From NCBI GenBank assembly GCA_020426425.1, contig JAGQQB010000130.1:1-9085 (forward strand): a DNA stretch of 9,085 nucleotides, given 5' to 3'. Made by a program: the position numbers and the translations under genes. Origin of the DNA: Planctomycetaceae bacterium. GTDB lineage: Bacteria; Planctomycetota; Planctomycetia; Planctomycetales; Planctomycetaceae. Under the pieces are notes generated by a model. It made no database searches and was not told where the DNA came from. It worked only from the letters and a program-made list of their open reading frames with translations. Position 1 is the stretch's first letter, and every line of letters starts with the position of its first letter. Shown piece after piece: positions 1-6,167 of this stretch.

Positions 1-2284
1 ACCGGGTACGTACATACGCGCGCTCCACAGTGTACTGCTGCGATGCATCTGCCAGACTTCGGGAGACGACGAGCGGCAGTTCCGTGACCGCAGGATCGCG
101 GGCAACCCATAAGGCCCCATCGGGCGCCGTCCGCACTGCCCCCCAATCCTCGCATTGAGCCACCTGCGCCCGATCAAGGTCAGCGATCTGGCAATGCAGT
201 TCACGCAGTTCGGCTTCTTCAATCTCGATCACCGGAACATTGACCTGTTCCTCGCCCGTCTCCGCCTGCTGCGGCAACGGGATCTGATACTCCAGATCGA
301 CCACCACATTCCCCTTGAGCGGCTCCTGCGGAACAATGCGCCAGCCAGATGAAGTCGGCACCAGTGGCGTCTGCGCTCCATCGACACGAACACGAATGGT
401 CTCCGCCGCCGCATATTGGGGATTCAATTCCAGTAACTGTTCCGGCACCAGCAGACCGAACGACGCCAGACGCCCATATTGAATGTCCAAGACCGTCCGC
501 TGATGCACTCGGATACCGGACTCACCTTCGACCGCCGGTTCAATCCGCGTTCGGCCCGTGACGCTGCGGACATGTTTTGCCAACTCCAGTGTGATCTCTC
601 CCAACCCAGCAGCCCCCAGATACAGATCTCCTTCGGAAGGCAGACTGGTAGCCAGCTTGGGTAAGTCGAACAGAGCAACAGCACGCGGTCGCTGGTTCCC
701 TTGCAAGACCGGCTCCACATCATCTGGGCTGGTGAAGTGAATCACCGGTGCCAGCAGATGGTCCGCGACCGGCACCGGCAACGACAGGGGAAATGCCTGC
801 TCATCTTCAACCAGAGTCCGTGTCCCACGTAGCCGGACGACGAATCGTCCCGTCCGGGGTGTCTCCCAACCACGCCGCAGTTGCCCTGCGGCGGAAGGGG
901 TCACCGGCGAGTCTTCGTCCTCCCACTGCAAATCACGCCAACCGGTCATCGCCCCTGGCCAGCGGACCTCAAGCTGCTGAACGTTGCTCGCCTCGACATA
1001 AACTTCAAACTGCGCGGTCAGCGTCAGTTGATCCTGCTGGATCGCGATGTCGTAGACGGGACGAACAGTCGTCACCGGCACGACGGGCATCAGTTGAACC
1101 GCCAACTGGAACGGCTGACGCAAGAACTCGTACGACTGCCCCAACACCGTCGGGCCGGTCGCTCCCGCGCCGACCGCATTTTCCAGCCGCTGCACAAAAC
1201 GTGATCGTTCCAACTCAGGAAACACGCGTATGCCCGGGAACGGTTCAAAGCGAATCTGCCCCGTTTGCCGGGCCGCTCCCTCCACATCGAGTCCATTAAT
1301 CAGCAGCGCCCCGGGGTCCTGATCGAGATCGCGCAGGAACTGCCAGCGTAGATCGACATGATCAGCCGTGCCAGCATCAAGCCGCACTATGTACCAGCCT
1401 TCTCGGTCAGGATCAGCCTGATGTTCCGAGAGCAGCGAACCAGTGACCTCCACCAGTGTGCACTCCTCAGGCAATTTGAGCGAGAACTGCTGCACCGTTC
1501 CCGGCGCGAATTGGAGCGTCTGGTCGACGACCATCAGCAATTGATCTTGTTCCGGCGTGACCGTCCAAAGCGAACGTACCTGCGACAAACTCCCACGCGG
1601 TGCGACTGCGGGATGCCACGACAAATCGAGTCGCGCCCCGCCGACACTCGCTTCCACCAGAGTCGCTCCATCCAGTTCTTTTTGTTGCAGCAGTGTCGTT
1701 TCACGCGGCGTGCGCAGCACCACTGGCGCTTGCGGAATCTGCAGCGTGAGACTTGCTTCGAATTGCGGGGGCAGAGGAGGGAGCGAGAGCTGCAACTGGC
1801 CCCCACCGGGAATGCGTTTCATCGGCACCCACATGTCGAAGACGAGTTGATGCTGCCCGACACCGCGTACCTTCCACATGAGTCCTTCATCCGCCCCAGC
1901 CACCGTGAGGCCGGGCGAATCTTCCCCATCACCTGTGTACGTATGCCGCCAGATATGCGCCTGTCCCAACCGCAGCGGGACATCGTGCCAATCCGTGCCT
2001 CGATTCACCGTGACATGAATCGTCGCCTGCAGATTCACGCGATCTCCCAGCACCTCCCCCTCGAGCGCCACGCGTGTGAGATGGAGCGCCGGTATTCCGG
2101 CATCAGGCGGATTGGCCGGATTGGAATCGACGACATCTGCCGGCAACTGGGCGACCCGTTGCCCGGCCGCAGACCGCGGCGCGGCGCTGTTCTCCACGGG
2201 CGACATCCGATCATCCGCCATCGCCCCGCGCAGCATCCCGCACAGCAACAAACAGACGGCAGCGTGAAGACGAAACTGATCCAT
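1..2284 (-). CDS. Large secreted protein of unknown function (C-terminus beyond left edge)
   Basis: Reading the minus strand from the ATG at 2284, I find 761 codons without a stop, and the frame is still open at base 1, so the protein is truncated by the window. Residues 1-23 look like a Sec signal peptide: a short start with Arg5, a hydrophobic stretch (AAVCLLLCGML, 8-18), and a likely cleavage after Ala-Met-Ala (21-23). The mature part begins with a Pro/Ala-rich segment (about 30-65). It continues as alternating hydrophobic, beta-like sequence with no membrane helix. Residues 245-272 and 416-443 align without gaps (QDQL, VQQ and a Pro at the same spacing), suggesting a repeated beta domain. 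I recognise no catalytic motif or named family. The N-terminal pattern resembles large exported proteins common in planctomycetes, but that is recalled, not searched. A weak AGGGA lies 10 bases before the start. The phosphoesterase gene lies upstream on the same strand, 196 bases away. Long plus-strand frames opposite this gene are judged to be shadows. Confidence 0.85.
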   Translation of the reverse strand, partial: MDQFRLHAAVCLLLCGMLRGAMADDRMSPVENSAAPRSAAGQRVAQLPADVVDSNPANPPDAGIPALHLTRVALEGEVLGDRVNLQATIHVTVNRGTDWHDVPLRLGQAHIWRHTYTGDGEDSPGLTVAGADEGLMWKVRGVGQHQLVFDMWVPMKRIPGGGQLQLSLPPLPPQFEASLTLQIPQAPVVLRTPRETTLLQQKELDGATLVEASVGGARLDLSWHPAVAPRGSLSQVRSLWTVTPEQDQLLMVVDQTLQFAPGTVQQFSLKLPEECTLVEVTGSLLSEHQADPDREGWYIVRLDAGTADHVDLRWQFLRDLDQDPGALLINGLDVEGAARQTGQIRFEPFPGIRVFPELERSRFVQRLENAVGAGATGPTVLGQSYEFLRQPFQLAVQLMPVVPVTTVRPVYDIAIQQDQLTLTAQFEVYVEASNVQQLEVRWPGAMTGWRDLQWEDEDSPVTPSAAGQLRRGWETPRTGRFVVRLRGTRTLVEDEQAFPLSLPVPVADHLLAPVIHFTSPDDVEPVLQGNQRPRAVALFDLPKLATSLPSEGDLYLGAAGLGEITLELAKHVRSVTGRTRIEPAVEGESGIRVHQRTVLDIQYGRLASFGLLVPEQLLELNPQYAAAETIRVRVDGAQTPLVPTSSGWRIVPQEPLKGNVVVDLEYQIPLPQQAETGEEQVNVPVIEIEEAELRELHCQIADLDRAQVAQCEDWGAVRTAPDGALWVARDPAVTELPLVVSRSLADASQQYTVERAYVRTR

Positions 2285-2294
2285 GATTGAGTTG

Positions 2295-2299
2295 TCCCT
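2295..2299 (-). promoter_or_regulatory. Weak ribosome binding site for the large secreted protein
   Basis: The minus strand reads AGGGA here, 10 bases before the ATG at 2284. The spacing is at the long end of normal. It supports this start mildly, and the signal peptide that follows the ATG is the stronger argument. Confidence 0.35.
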
Positions 2300-2377
2300 G
2301 TCTCCATTCAGGGGCCAATAACGGCGTCAGTTGACCAGGACGCGACAACGCTCCTGTGGGAACCTACGCCACTCGGT

Positions 2378-2394
2378 GAAATTTCTACCGGTAG
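2378..2394. repeat. Two abutting short palindromes upstream of the secreted-protein gene
   Basis: GAAATTTC (2378-2385) and CTACCGGTAG (2385-2394) are perfect palindromes that share one base. They lie about 95-110 bases before the start of the minus-strand gene at 2284, in a region with no gene. They could be an operator or part of a promoter, but I see no convincing -35/-10 pair beside them. Palindromes this short can occur by chance, so the functional reading is a guess. Confidence 0.3.
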
Positions 2395-2413
2395 TCTAGC
2401 TGCCAACGTCGTC

Positions 2414-2453
2414 CACTGCCCAGTGCGGAACCTGGATCCGACGCCAGGTTTCC
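2414..2453 (-). terminator. Possible hairpin terminator after the phosphoesterase gene
   Basis: On the minus strand, about 27 bases after the phosphoesterase stop, a stem of nine pairs with one bulged base forms between 2444-2453 and 2427-2435, with an eight-base loop. Just beyond it is a second inverted repeat, CACTG-CC-CAGTG (2414-2425), whose two-base centre is too tight for a normal hairpin. No T-run follows either one, so this is not a textbook intrinsic terminator. It could be a terminator of a looser kind or an mRNA 3'-end stabiliser. Its place between two same-strand genes suggests they may not be a simple operon. Confidence 0.4.
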
Positions 2454-2480
2454 AAAGTCCCAGCAGCCCCCGATCCCGGT

Positions 2481-4082
2481 TCACTCCACCGTCACCCGGA
2501 CCACGCGACTCGCCGTATGCGTCCGCTGCCATTGATCGAGTTCCCGCACCTCAATGCGATGCACACCAGGGGCCAAGCCAGCAGGCAAAGTCCCTTTCCA
2601 AAGATGCGTGCTGGGTTTGGGCTTGGGAAGTTTGCGCCAAGCATCAAGATTCTTCTCCAAGATGCTCAACTCCAAGTCATACGTTCGCTGAAACTTGGGA
2701 TCGACTTCTAGGACATGATCGAGCTTCACCCAACCTTGAGGATCGCCAACGACCTGCATTTCGACCACAGACTTTTCCGATCCGTTGAACACATTCACGT
2801 AAACCACAGTCTCACCACTGGTGGTCACGGTCACCTGTTCCGGCGCGTCAATCTCCATCTGATACTCCGGCGACCGACCGGCAGCCTTGTAATCAAGTCG
2901 ATAGTCGGTGCCATTGAACGTGATGGTCGAATATCCGTTTGGGCCGCCATCGGCCATCGTCGTATGCGGGATGCCACGTTCGTCAGGAGCACCGCTCCAC
3001 CAGCTGCCGCATACGGTCACATTCACGATGTGATGGTGTGGCTGTGGACCTTCCCAGCCATCCGCCTTGGTGATCCACACATGCTCATGCGTATGCGTGT
3101 GACCGGAAATCGAAATACAGAAGGGACGCTGCTCGATGAGCCGATACAACCCATGCCGGTCATGAACGCCGGTCAGCGGAATGTGCATCATCAGCACCAC
3201 CATCTGGTCTGCGGGAATCTGTGCCAGATCGGTCTTAATGAACGCCAGCTGATCCTCACCGATGCCGTCACGATAGCCCTTCTTCCCGGTCGCAGAATCC
3301 ACCCGCCATTCAATGTCGTCCACCACAAGAAAGTGGACCTTCCCGTAATCGAACGAGTAGTACGACGGGCCGTACACCCGCTCGTATGTTTCGTTCGAGT
3401 GCGTGCGATCGGGGGAATCGTAATTGATGTCGTGATTGCCAATCACGTTGTACCATGGAATGCCAATCAGCGCGATCGAGCGGTTCAACGCCTCGAACGT
3501 TTCCAGATTGTCAAACGCGATGTCCCCCAGCGTGACCCCGAATGAGGCCTCGGAGCCAATCAGTTCCTCGACGACATCGTGACTGATCCAATCGACCTCC
3601 TGCTGATTGCGAGGCTGAGGATCGCCGAACAACAGGGCCTTGAACTCCTCAGGCTCGTCGTTGGGCGTCAACGCGAAATCTACTGACTTCGGCAAGGGGC
3701 CTGTCGGTGCGACCCCAGGATAGCGAGACTCTGGCGACCCCGCTGGCTTATGGATGTAGTAGAACTGTGGAATCTGGTGGTCACTCATCGGCACCTGCCA
3801 GCCACTCGGCTTGATCACAAACAGGATGGTGTCCTCAGTCACTGGCAACTCGTAGCGACCTGCAGCATTGGTCGCGACGATGTCCCGACCATTCGACACT
3901 CTCACCCCAGCAAGCGTCGGTTCCCCTGCATCGTACTGCCCATTGCCATTCTGATCGTGAAACACCACACCGCGTGCAAGCACTGGTGCATCCTGCCCTT
4001 CAACACGCGACGCGGTCCCGCGTACAGCCACAAGCATGGACAGACTCACCACAACCGCGACAGACAACGACAGGAAACGCAT
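2481..4082 (-). CDS. Exported calcineurin-like metallophosphoesterase (MetallophosN-Metallophos-MetallophosC type)
   Basis: The protein has 533 residues and probably cleaves a phosphate ester with a two-metal centre outside the cytoplasm; the substrate is unknown. Residues 1 to about 24 form a signal peptide with a hydrophobic core (SLSVAVVVSLSMLVAV). Residues 38-95 match the N-terminal beta domain of this family, including HDQNGNGQYDAGE and the GRYELPV turn. The catalytic domain follows. Metal-site motifs are DPQ (154-156, in place of the usual D-x-H), GD (186-187), GNHD (215-218), the His of MMH (300) and GHTH (327-330). Residues from about 350, with HHHIVN, GSWW and the MADGGPNGY loop, fit the family's C-terminal domain, and a further beta segment runs from about 410 to the end. 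I chose the ATG at 4082 because GGAG lies six bases upstream and a signal peptide follows at once. The frame stays open back to 4421, but that extension is Arg/Ser-rich and does not look like protein. The gene diverges from the membrane-protein gene. Confidence 0.92.
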   Translation of the reverse strand: MRFLSLSVAVVVSLSMLVAVRGTASRVEGQDAPVLARGVVFHDQNGNGQYDAGEPTLAGVRVSNGRDIVATNAAGRYELPVTEDTILFVIKPSGWQVPMSDHQIPQFYYIHKPAGSPESRYPGVAPTGPLPKSVDFALTPNDEPEEFKALLFGDPQPRNQQEVDWISHDVVEELIGSEASFGVTLGDIAFDNLETFEALNRSIALIGIPWYNVIGNHDINYDSPDRTHSNETYERVYGPSYYSFDYGKVHFLVVDDIEWRVDSATGKKGYRDGIGEDQLAFIKTDLAQIPADQMVVLMMHIPLTGVHDRHGLYRLIEQRPFCISISGHTHTHEHVWITKADGWEGPQPHHHIVNVTVCGSWWSGAPDERGIPHTTMADGGPNGYSTITFNGTDYRLDYKAAGRSPEYQMEIDAPEQVTVTTSGETVVYVNVFNGSEKSVVEMQVVGDPQGWVKLDHVLEVDPKFQRTYDLELSILEKNLDAWRKLPKPKPSTHLWKGTLPAGLAPGVHRIEVRELDQWQRTHTASRVVRVTVE

Positions 4083-4087
4083 CAAGA

Positions 4088-4092
4088 ACTCC
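4088..4092 (-). promoter_or_regulatory. Ribosome binding site of the phosphoesterase gene
   Basis: The minus strand reads GGAGT here, with GGAG six bases before the ATG at 4082. This is good Shine-Dalgarno spacing. It decides the start in favour of 4082 over the longer open frame reaching 4421. Confidence 0.7.
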
Positions 4093-4344
4093 GGATCGAG
4101 GAGGAAATCGAATGGCGAAAGGATAGGGTCTGATCGCACCGGAGGCCATCCTGCGTCGACTGATCCGAGCGACTTGGAGGTCCCCGACTCGGCACAGCAT
4201 GTGTCAGCAGTTCGCGTGAAGGTGGGGGGCAACCGACGAAACGCGGTCACATTCGGCGTATTGGAGAGGCTCCGATCTGACGGACGCCGCCGACTCTGGA
4301 AGCGTCGGGCACGCCTACCGGACGCGTCAACGACGACCATCATT

Positions 4345-4362
4345 TGACTGATACGCCAGTCA
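4345..4362. repeat. Inverted repeat TGACTG-N6-CAGTCA in the divergent region
   Basis: Two perfect six-base arms (4345-4350 and 4357-4362) flank ATACGC. The repeat lies 48 bases before the possible -10 box of the plus-strand gene. That arrangement would suit an operator for a dimeric regulator, or a small hairpin. The base immediately before it makes TTGACT, which resembles a -35 element, but no matching -10 lies 16-18 bases further on. Confidence 0.35.
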
Positions 4363-4409
4363 CGGTGGCGAAACGGCCCCATTCGAGTACCTCTCCTACG
4401 GCAGTACGG

Positions 4410-4415
4410 TACAAT
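4410..4415 (+). promoter_or_regulatory. Possible -10 box for the membrane-protein gene
   Basis: TACAAT differs from the sigma-70 consensus TATAAT at one base. It sits 64 bases before the ATG at 4479, giving a leader of roughly 55-60 bases. There is no good -35 at 16-18 bases upstream (GTACCT), so this is a one-box suggestion only. If correct, it excludes the longer TTG start at 4344. Confidence 0.3.
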
Positions 4416-4432
4416 GACCAAGCCGCCTCGAA

Positions 4433-4474
4433 TTCCGACCTCTCACCTCTGGCCCCCGACCTCTCACCTGATCA
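4433..4474 (+). repeat. Degenerate heptanucleotide repeat block
   Basis: The sequence reads as consecutive seven-base units: TTCCGAC, CTCTCAC, CTCTGGC, CCCCGAC, CTCTCAC, CTGATCA. A 14-base stretch (4435-4448) recurs exactly at 4456-4469, an offset of 21 bases, or three units. The block ends five bases before the ATG at 4479 and takes the place where a Shine-Dalgarno would be expected. Heptanucleotide repeats (STRR) are known from cyanobacterial intergenic DNA. Whether this is a related phenomenon is inference. Confidence 0.6.
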
Positions 4475-4478
4475 CCCG

Positions 4479-6167
4479 ATGTCCCTGCAGCAACAGCTCG
4501 ACCGCCTGCGATCGCGATTGCGACGTCGGCTGCTGTTGCGTGGACACTTGCTGTGGGCAGGAGCGATGGTGCTGGGGATGATTGTTGCCGGAACAATCGA
4601 CTGGTGCCTGCAACCGGTCTCCTCCCTGCTGCGTGGTTTGCTGTTCCTGCTGCTTGTCAGTTGGCTGCTCTACGCCGTCTGGAAGTGGCTCCTGGGATGC
4701 TGGCTGCAACGGCTCACATTGCGGGAGGTCGCGTTCCAGTTGGAACGACTCGATCCCAGTTGGCAGGGACACCTCGCGGTCCTGGCGTCCACGTTGGACC
4801 GGGTTCCCTCGGGAAGTCCACCGGCTGTCGGTGTGCCGCCGGGACCAGCTCTCGGGCCTGTCGAACACGAGCTGATGTTGCCCCGTTTGCGGTCAGTCCC
4901 GTTGCTGTTCGCCGCCCTGCCGCTGCTCTTGGGCATCGCAGCCTTGTTCACATTGCAGCTCCGTGCTCCACACACACTCCAGATTGGGCTGGCGCGACTC
5001 TGTCTGCCGACAGAGTCGATCCGCTGGCCGCGACAGGCGGAACTGCAACTGGTCACCTCAAGCGGCGATGCCCTCTCACCTGGGCGGCCCCTGCAAGTCA
5101 GCACACGGCAACCGCTCACCTTGTTCGTGGTTGATCAAGAAGGGGCTCCTCCGAATGAAGTCGTCTGGTCACTCAAGTTGCCCGATGGTCGCGTCGAACA
5201 GCACACGCTGCGTGCCGATGCACAAACCTCTGAGACCCGTGTCCCAAGCCGCCTGCGTTTCTCCTGGATGCCAACACCAGGGACTTCCTGGGTTCGAGTT
5301 CAGGGCGGCGATGATCATACCATGAATTGGTGCCCCATCGAATCCCTCTCCGCCCCTGTGCTGCTGCAAACAGAAACTGCACTGGAATACCCGGAGTATC
5401 TGGGGCTGCCACCGAACACATTGCCAGCTTTGCCCGCCCGACTCTCGCTGCCGACCGGCACGCAGGTCACCATCCATGGCCAGTTCGATCGCCCAGTAAA
5501 GACGCTCATCCGGCACACCAGTACCGGCGAGATTATGCCGTTGGAACTCGATCCTGGCGGGACTTCTTTCTCGCACGTCACCAACCTCGCCGCCGACCAG
5601 CGGATGGTCTTCTGGTTCGAGGCCCGCGATGAGGCGAGTCGGGTCGATCCTCGCCCTCCACGTCATGAACTGCTCGCCATTCCCGATAAGCCCCCTGAAA
5701 CGCGGCTGCTGACGCCCAACGAAGACCAGTACCTCACCCCGCAGGCCCTCGTCCCGTGGTCCATCCAACTTAGCGATGACTACGGCGTGCGTCAGGCACG
5801 AGTGCGACTGCTGCATGACGACCAGGAAACCGTACTCTGGTCCGGCGACTGGCCGCGAGGGGCGGCGGCCCCGTCGCACATCACCGGCTTGCTGCAGCTG
5901 TCCGAACAGAGCCTCGATGATCCCGCGTTCGCTCACCTCACGGCCTCAGCGGAGATCAGCACGATTCCCGCACCCGAGCAGGGGTCCGAATTGCGTCTCA
6001 GCGTCGAGGCGTTCGATCATGCGCCGGGGCCTGACCGCACCGGCGGCTTGTCGGTGCGCCGCCTCCGAATCGTCTCCCCTCGCGAGAAACTCAACGAACT
6101 GCATCAACTCGTGACGCAGCAGGCAGCGATCCTCGAACGGCAGGCTGAAGAATTGATTGCTCGGTAA
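4479..6167 (+). CDS. Membrane-anchored beta-domain protein, DUF4175-like; N-terminal part of a probably split gene
   Basis: From the ATG at 4479 the frame gives 562 residues. Three hydrophobic segments (about 24-44, 49-70 and 138-160) anchor the N-terminus in the membrane. The rest looks beta-rich and extracytoplasmic, with Ig-like stretches such as EYPEYLGLP, LPTGTQVTIHGQFDRP, DKPPETRLLTPNEDQYLTP and the DDYGV motif. This order resembles DUF4175-type proteins and a related large planctomycete family, in which a long helical tail follows. Here the last residues (EKLNELHQLVTQQAAILERQ and on) already start that helix when a TAA ends the frame. The next reading frame continues in phase, so this may be the front half of one protein interrupted by a nonsense codon. 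The function is unknown; in other planctomycetes I recall such genes near MoxR/DUF58/VWA genes, none of which is visible here. No Shine-Dalgarno precedes the ATG. A TTG at 4344 would add 45 residues, but that stretch covers the repeat block and possible promoter. Confidence 0.8.
   Translation: MSLQQQLDRLRSRLRRRLLLRGHLLWAGAMVLGMIVAGTIDWCLQPVSSLLRGLLFLLLVSWLLYAVWKWLLGCWLQRLTLREVAFQLERLDPSWQGHLAVLASTLDRVPSGSPPAVGVPPGPALGPVEHELMLPRLRSVPLLFAALPLLLGIAALFTLQLRAPHTLQIGLARLCLPTESIRWPRQAELQLVTSSGDALSPGRPLQVSTRQPLTLFVVDQEGAPPNEVVWSLKLPDGRVEQHTLRADAQTSETRVPSRLRFSWMPTPGTSWVRVQGGDDHTMNWCPIESLSAPVLLQTETALEYPEYLGLPPNTLPALPARLSLPTGTQVTIHGQFDRPVKTLIRHTSTGEIMPLELDPGGTSFSHVTNLAADQRMVFWFEARDEASRVDPRPPRHELLAIPDKPPETRLLTPNEDQYLTPQALVPWSIQLSDDYGVRQARVRLLHDDQETVLWSGDWPRGAAAPSHITGLLQLSEQSLDDPAFAHLTASAEISTIPAPEQGSELRLSVEAFDHAPGPDRTGGLSVRRLRIVSPREKLNELHQLVTQQAAILERQAEELIAR

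Larger units (their letters stand above)
4083..4478. other. Divergent intergenic region
   Basis: About 396 bases separate the start of the phosphoesterase gene from the preferred start of the membrane-protein gene. Promoters for both should lie here. The half next to the phosphoesterase shows only its ribosome binding site, and I find no convincing -35/-10 pair for it. The half next to the membrane protein holds an inverted repeat at 4345-4362, a TACAAT box at 4410-4415 and heptanucleotide repeats at 4433-4474. Open frames run into this region from both genes, but their translations are low in hydrophobic residues and rich in Arg, Ser or Pro, so I read it as non-coding. Confidence 0.65.

Noticed and set aside
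748..1299. Plus-strand open frame of 183 codons
   Set aside because: Opposite the same secreted-protein gene; the translation is Pro/Arg/Ser-rich low complexity.
1358..2290. Plus-strand open frame of 310 codons
   Set aside because: It lies opposite the 761-codon minus frame with a signal peptide. Its translation is Arg/His/Gln-rich with no domain-like pattern, as expected for a shadow in GC-rich DNA.
2715..3545. Plus-strand open frame of 276 codons
   Set aside because: Fully opposite the phosphoesterase catalytic domain, whose motifs are clear on the minus strand.
4083..4421. N-terminal extension of the phosphoesterase to the start at 4421
   Set aside because: The extra 113 residues are Arg/Ser-rich and would bury a clear signal peptide inside the protein. 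GGAG with good spacing precedes the ATG at 4082.
4344..4478. N-terminal extension of the membrane protein from the TTG at 4344
   Set aside because: The extra 45 residues are encoded by the heptanucleotide repeat block and a possible -10 box, and look like low-complexity Ser/Pro/Asp sequence.
5169..5936. Minus-strand open frame of 255 codons
   Set aside because: Opposite the beta domains of the membrane protein, which carry recognisable patterns such as DDYGV. No start signal or domain is visible in the minus frame.
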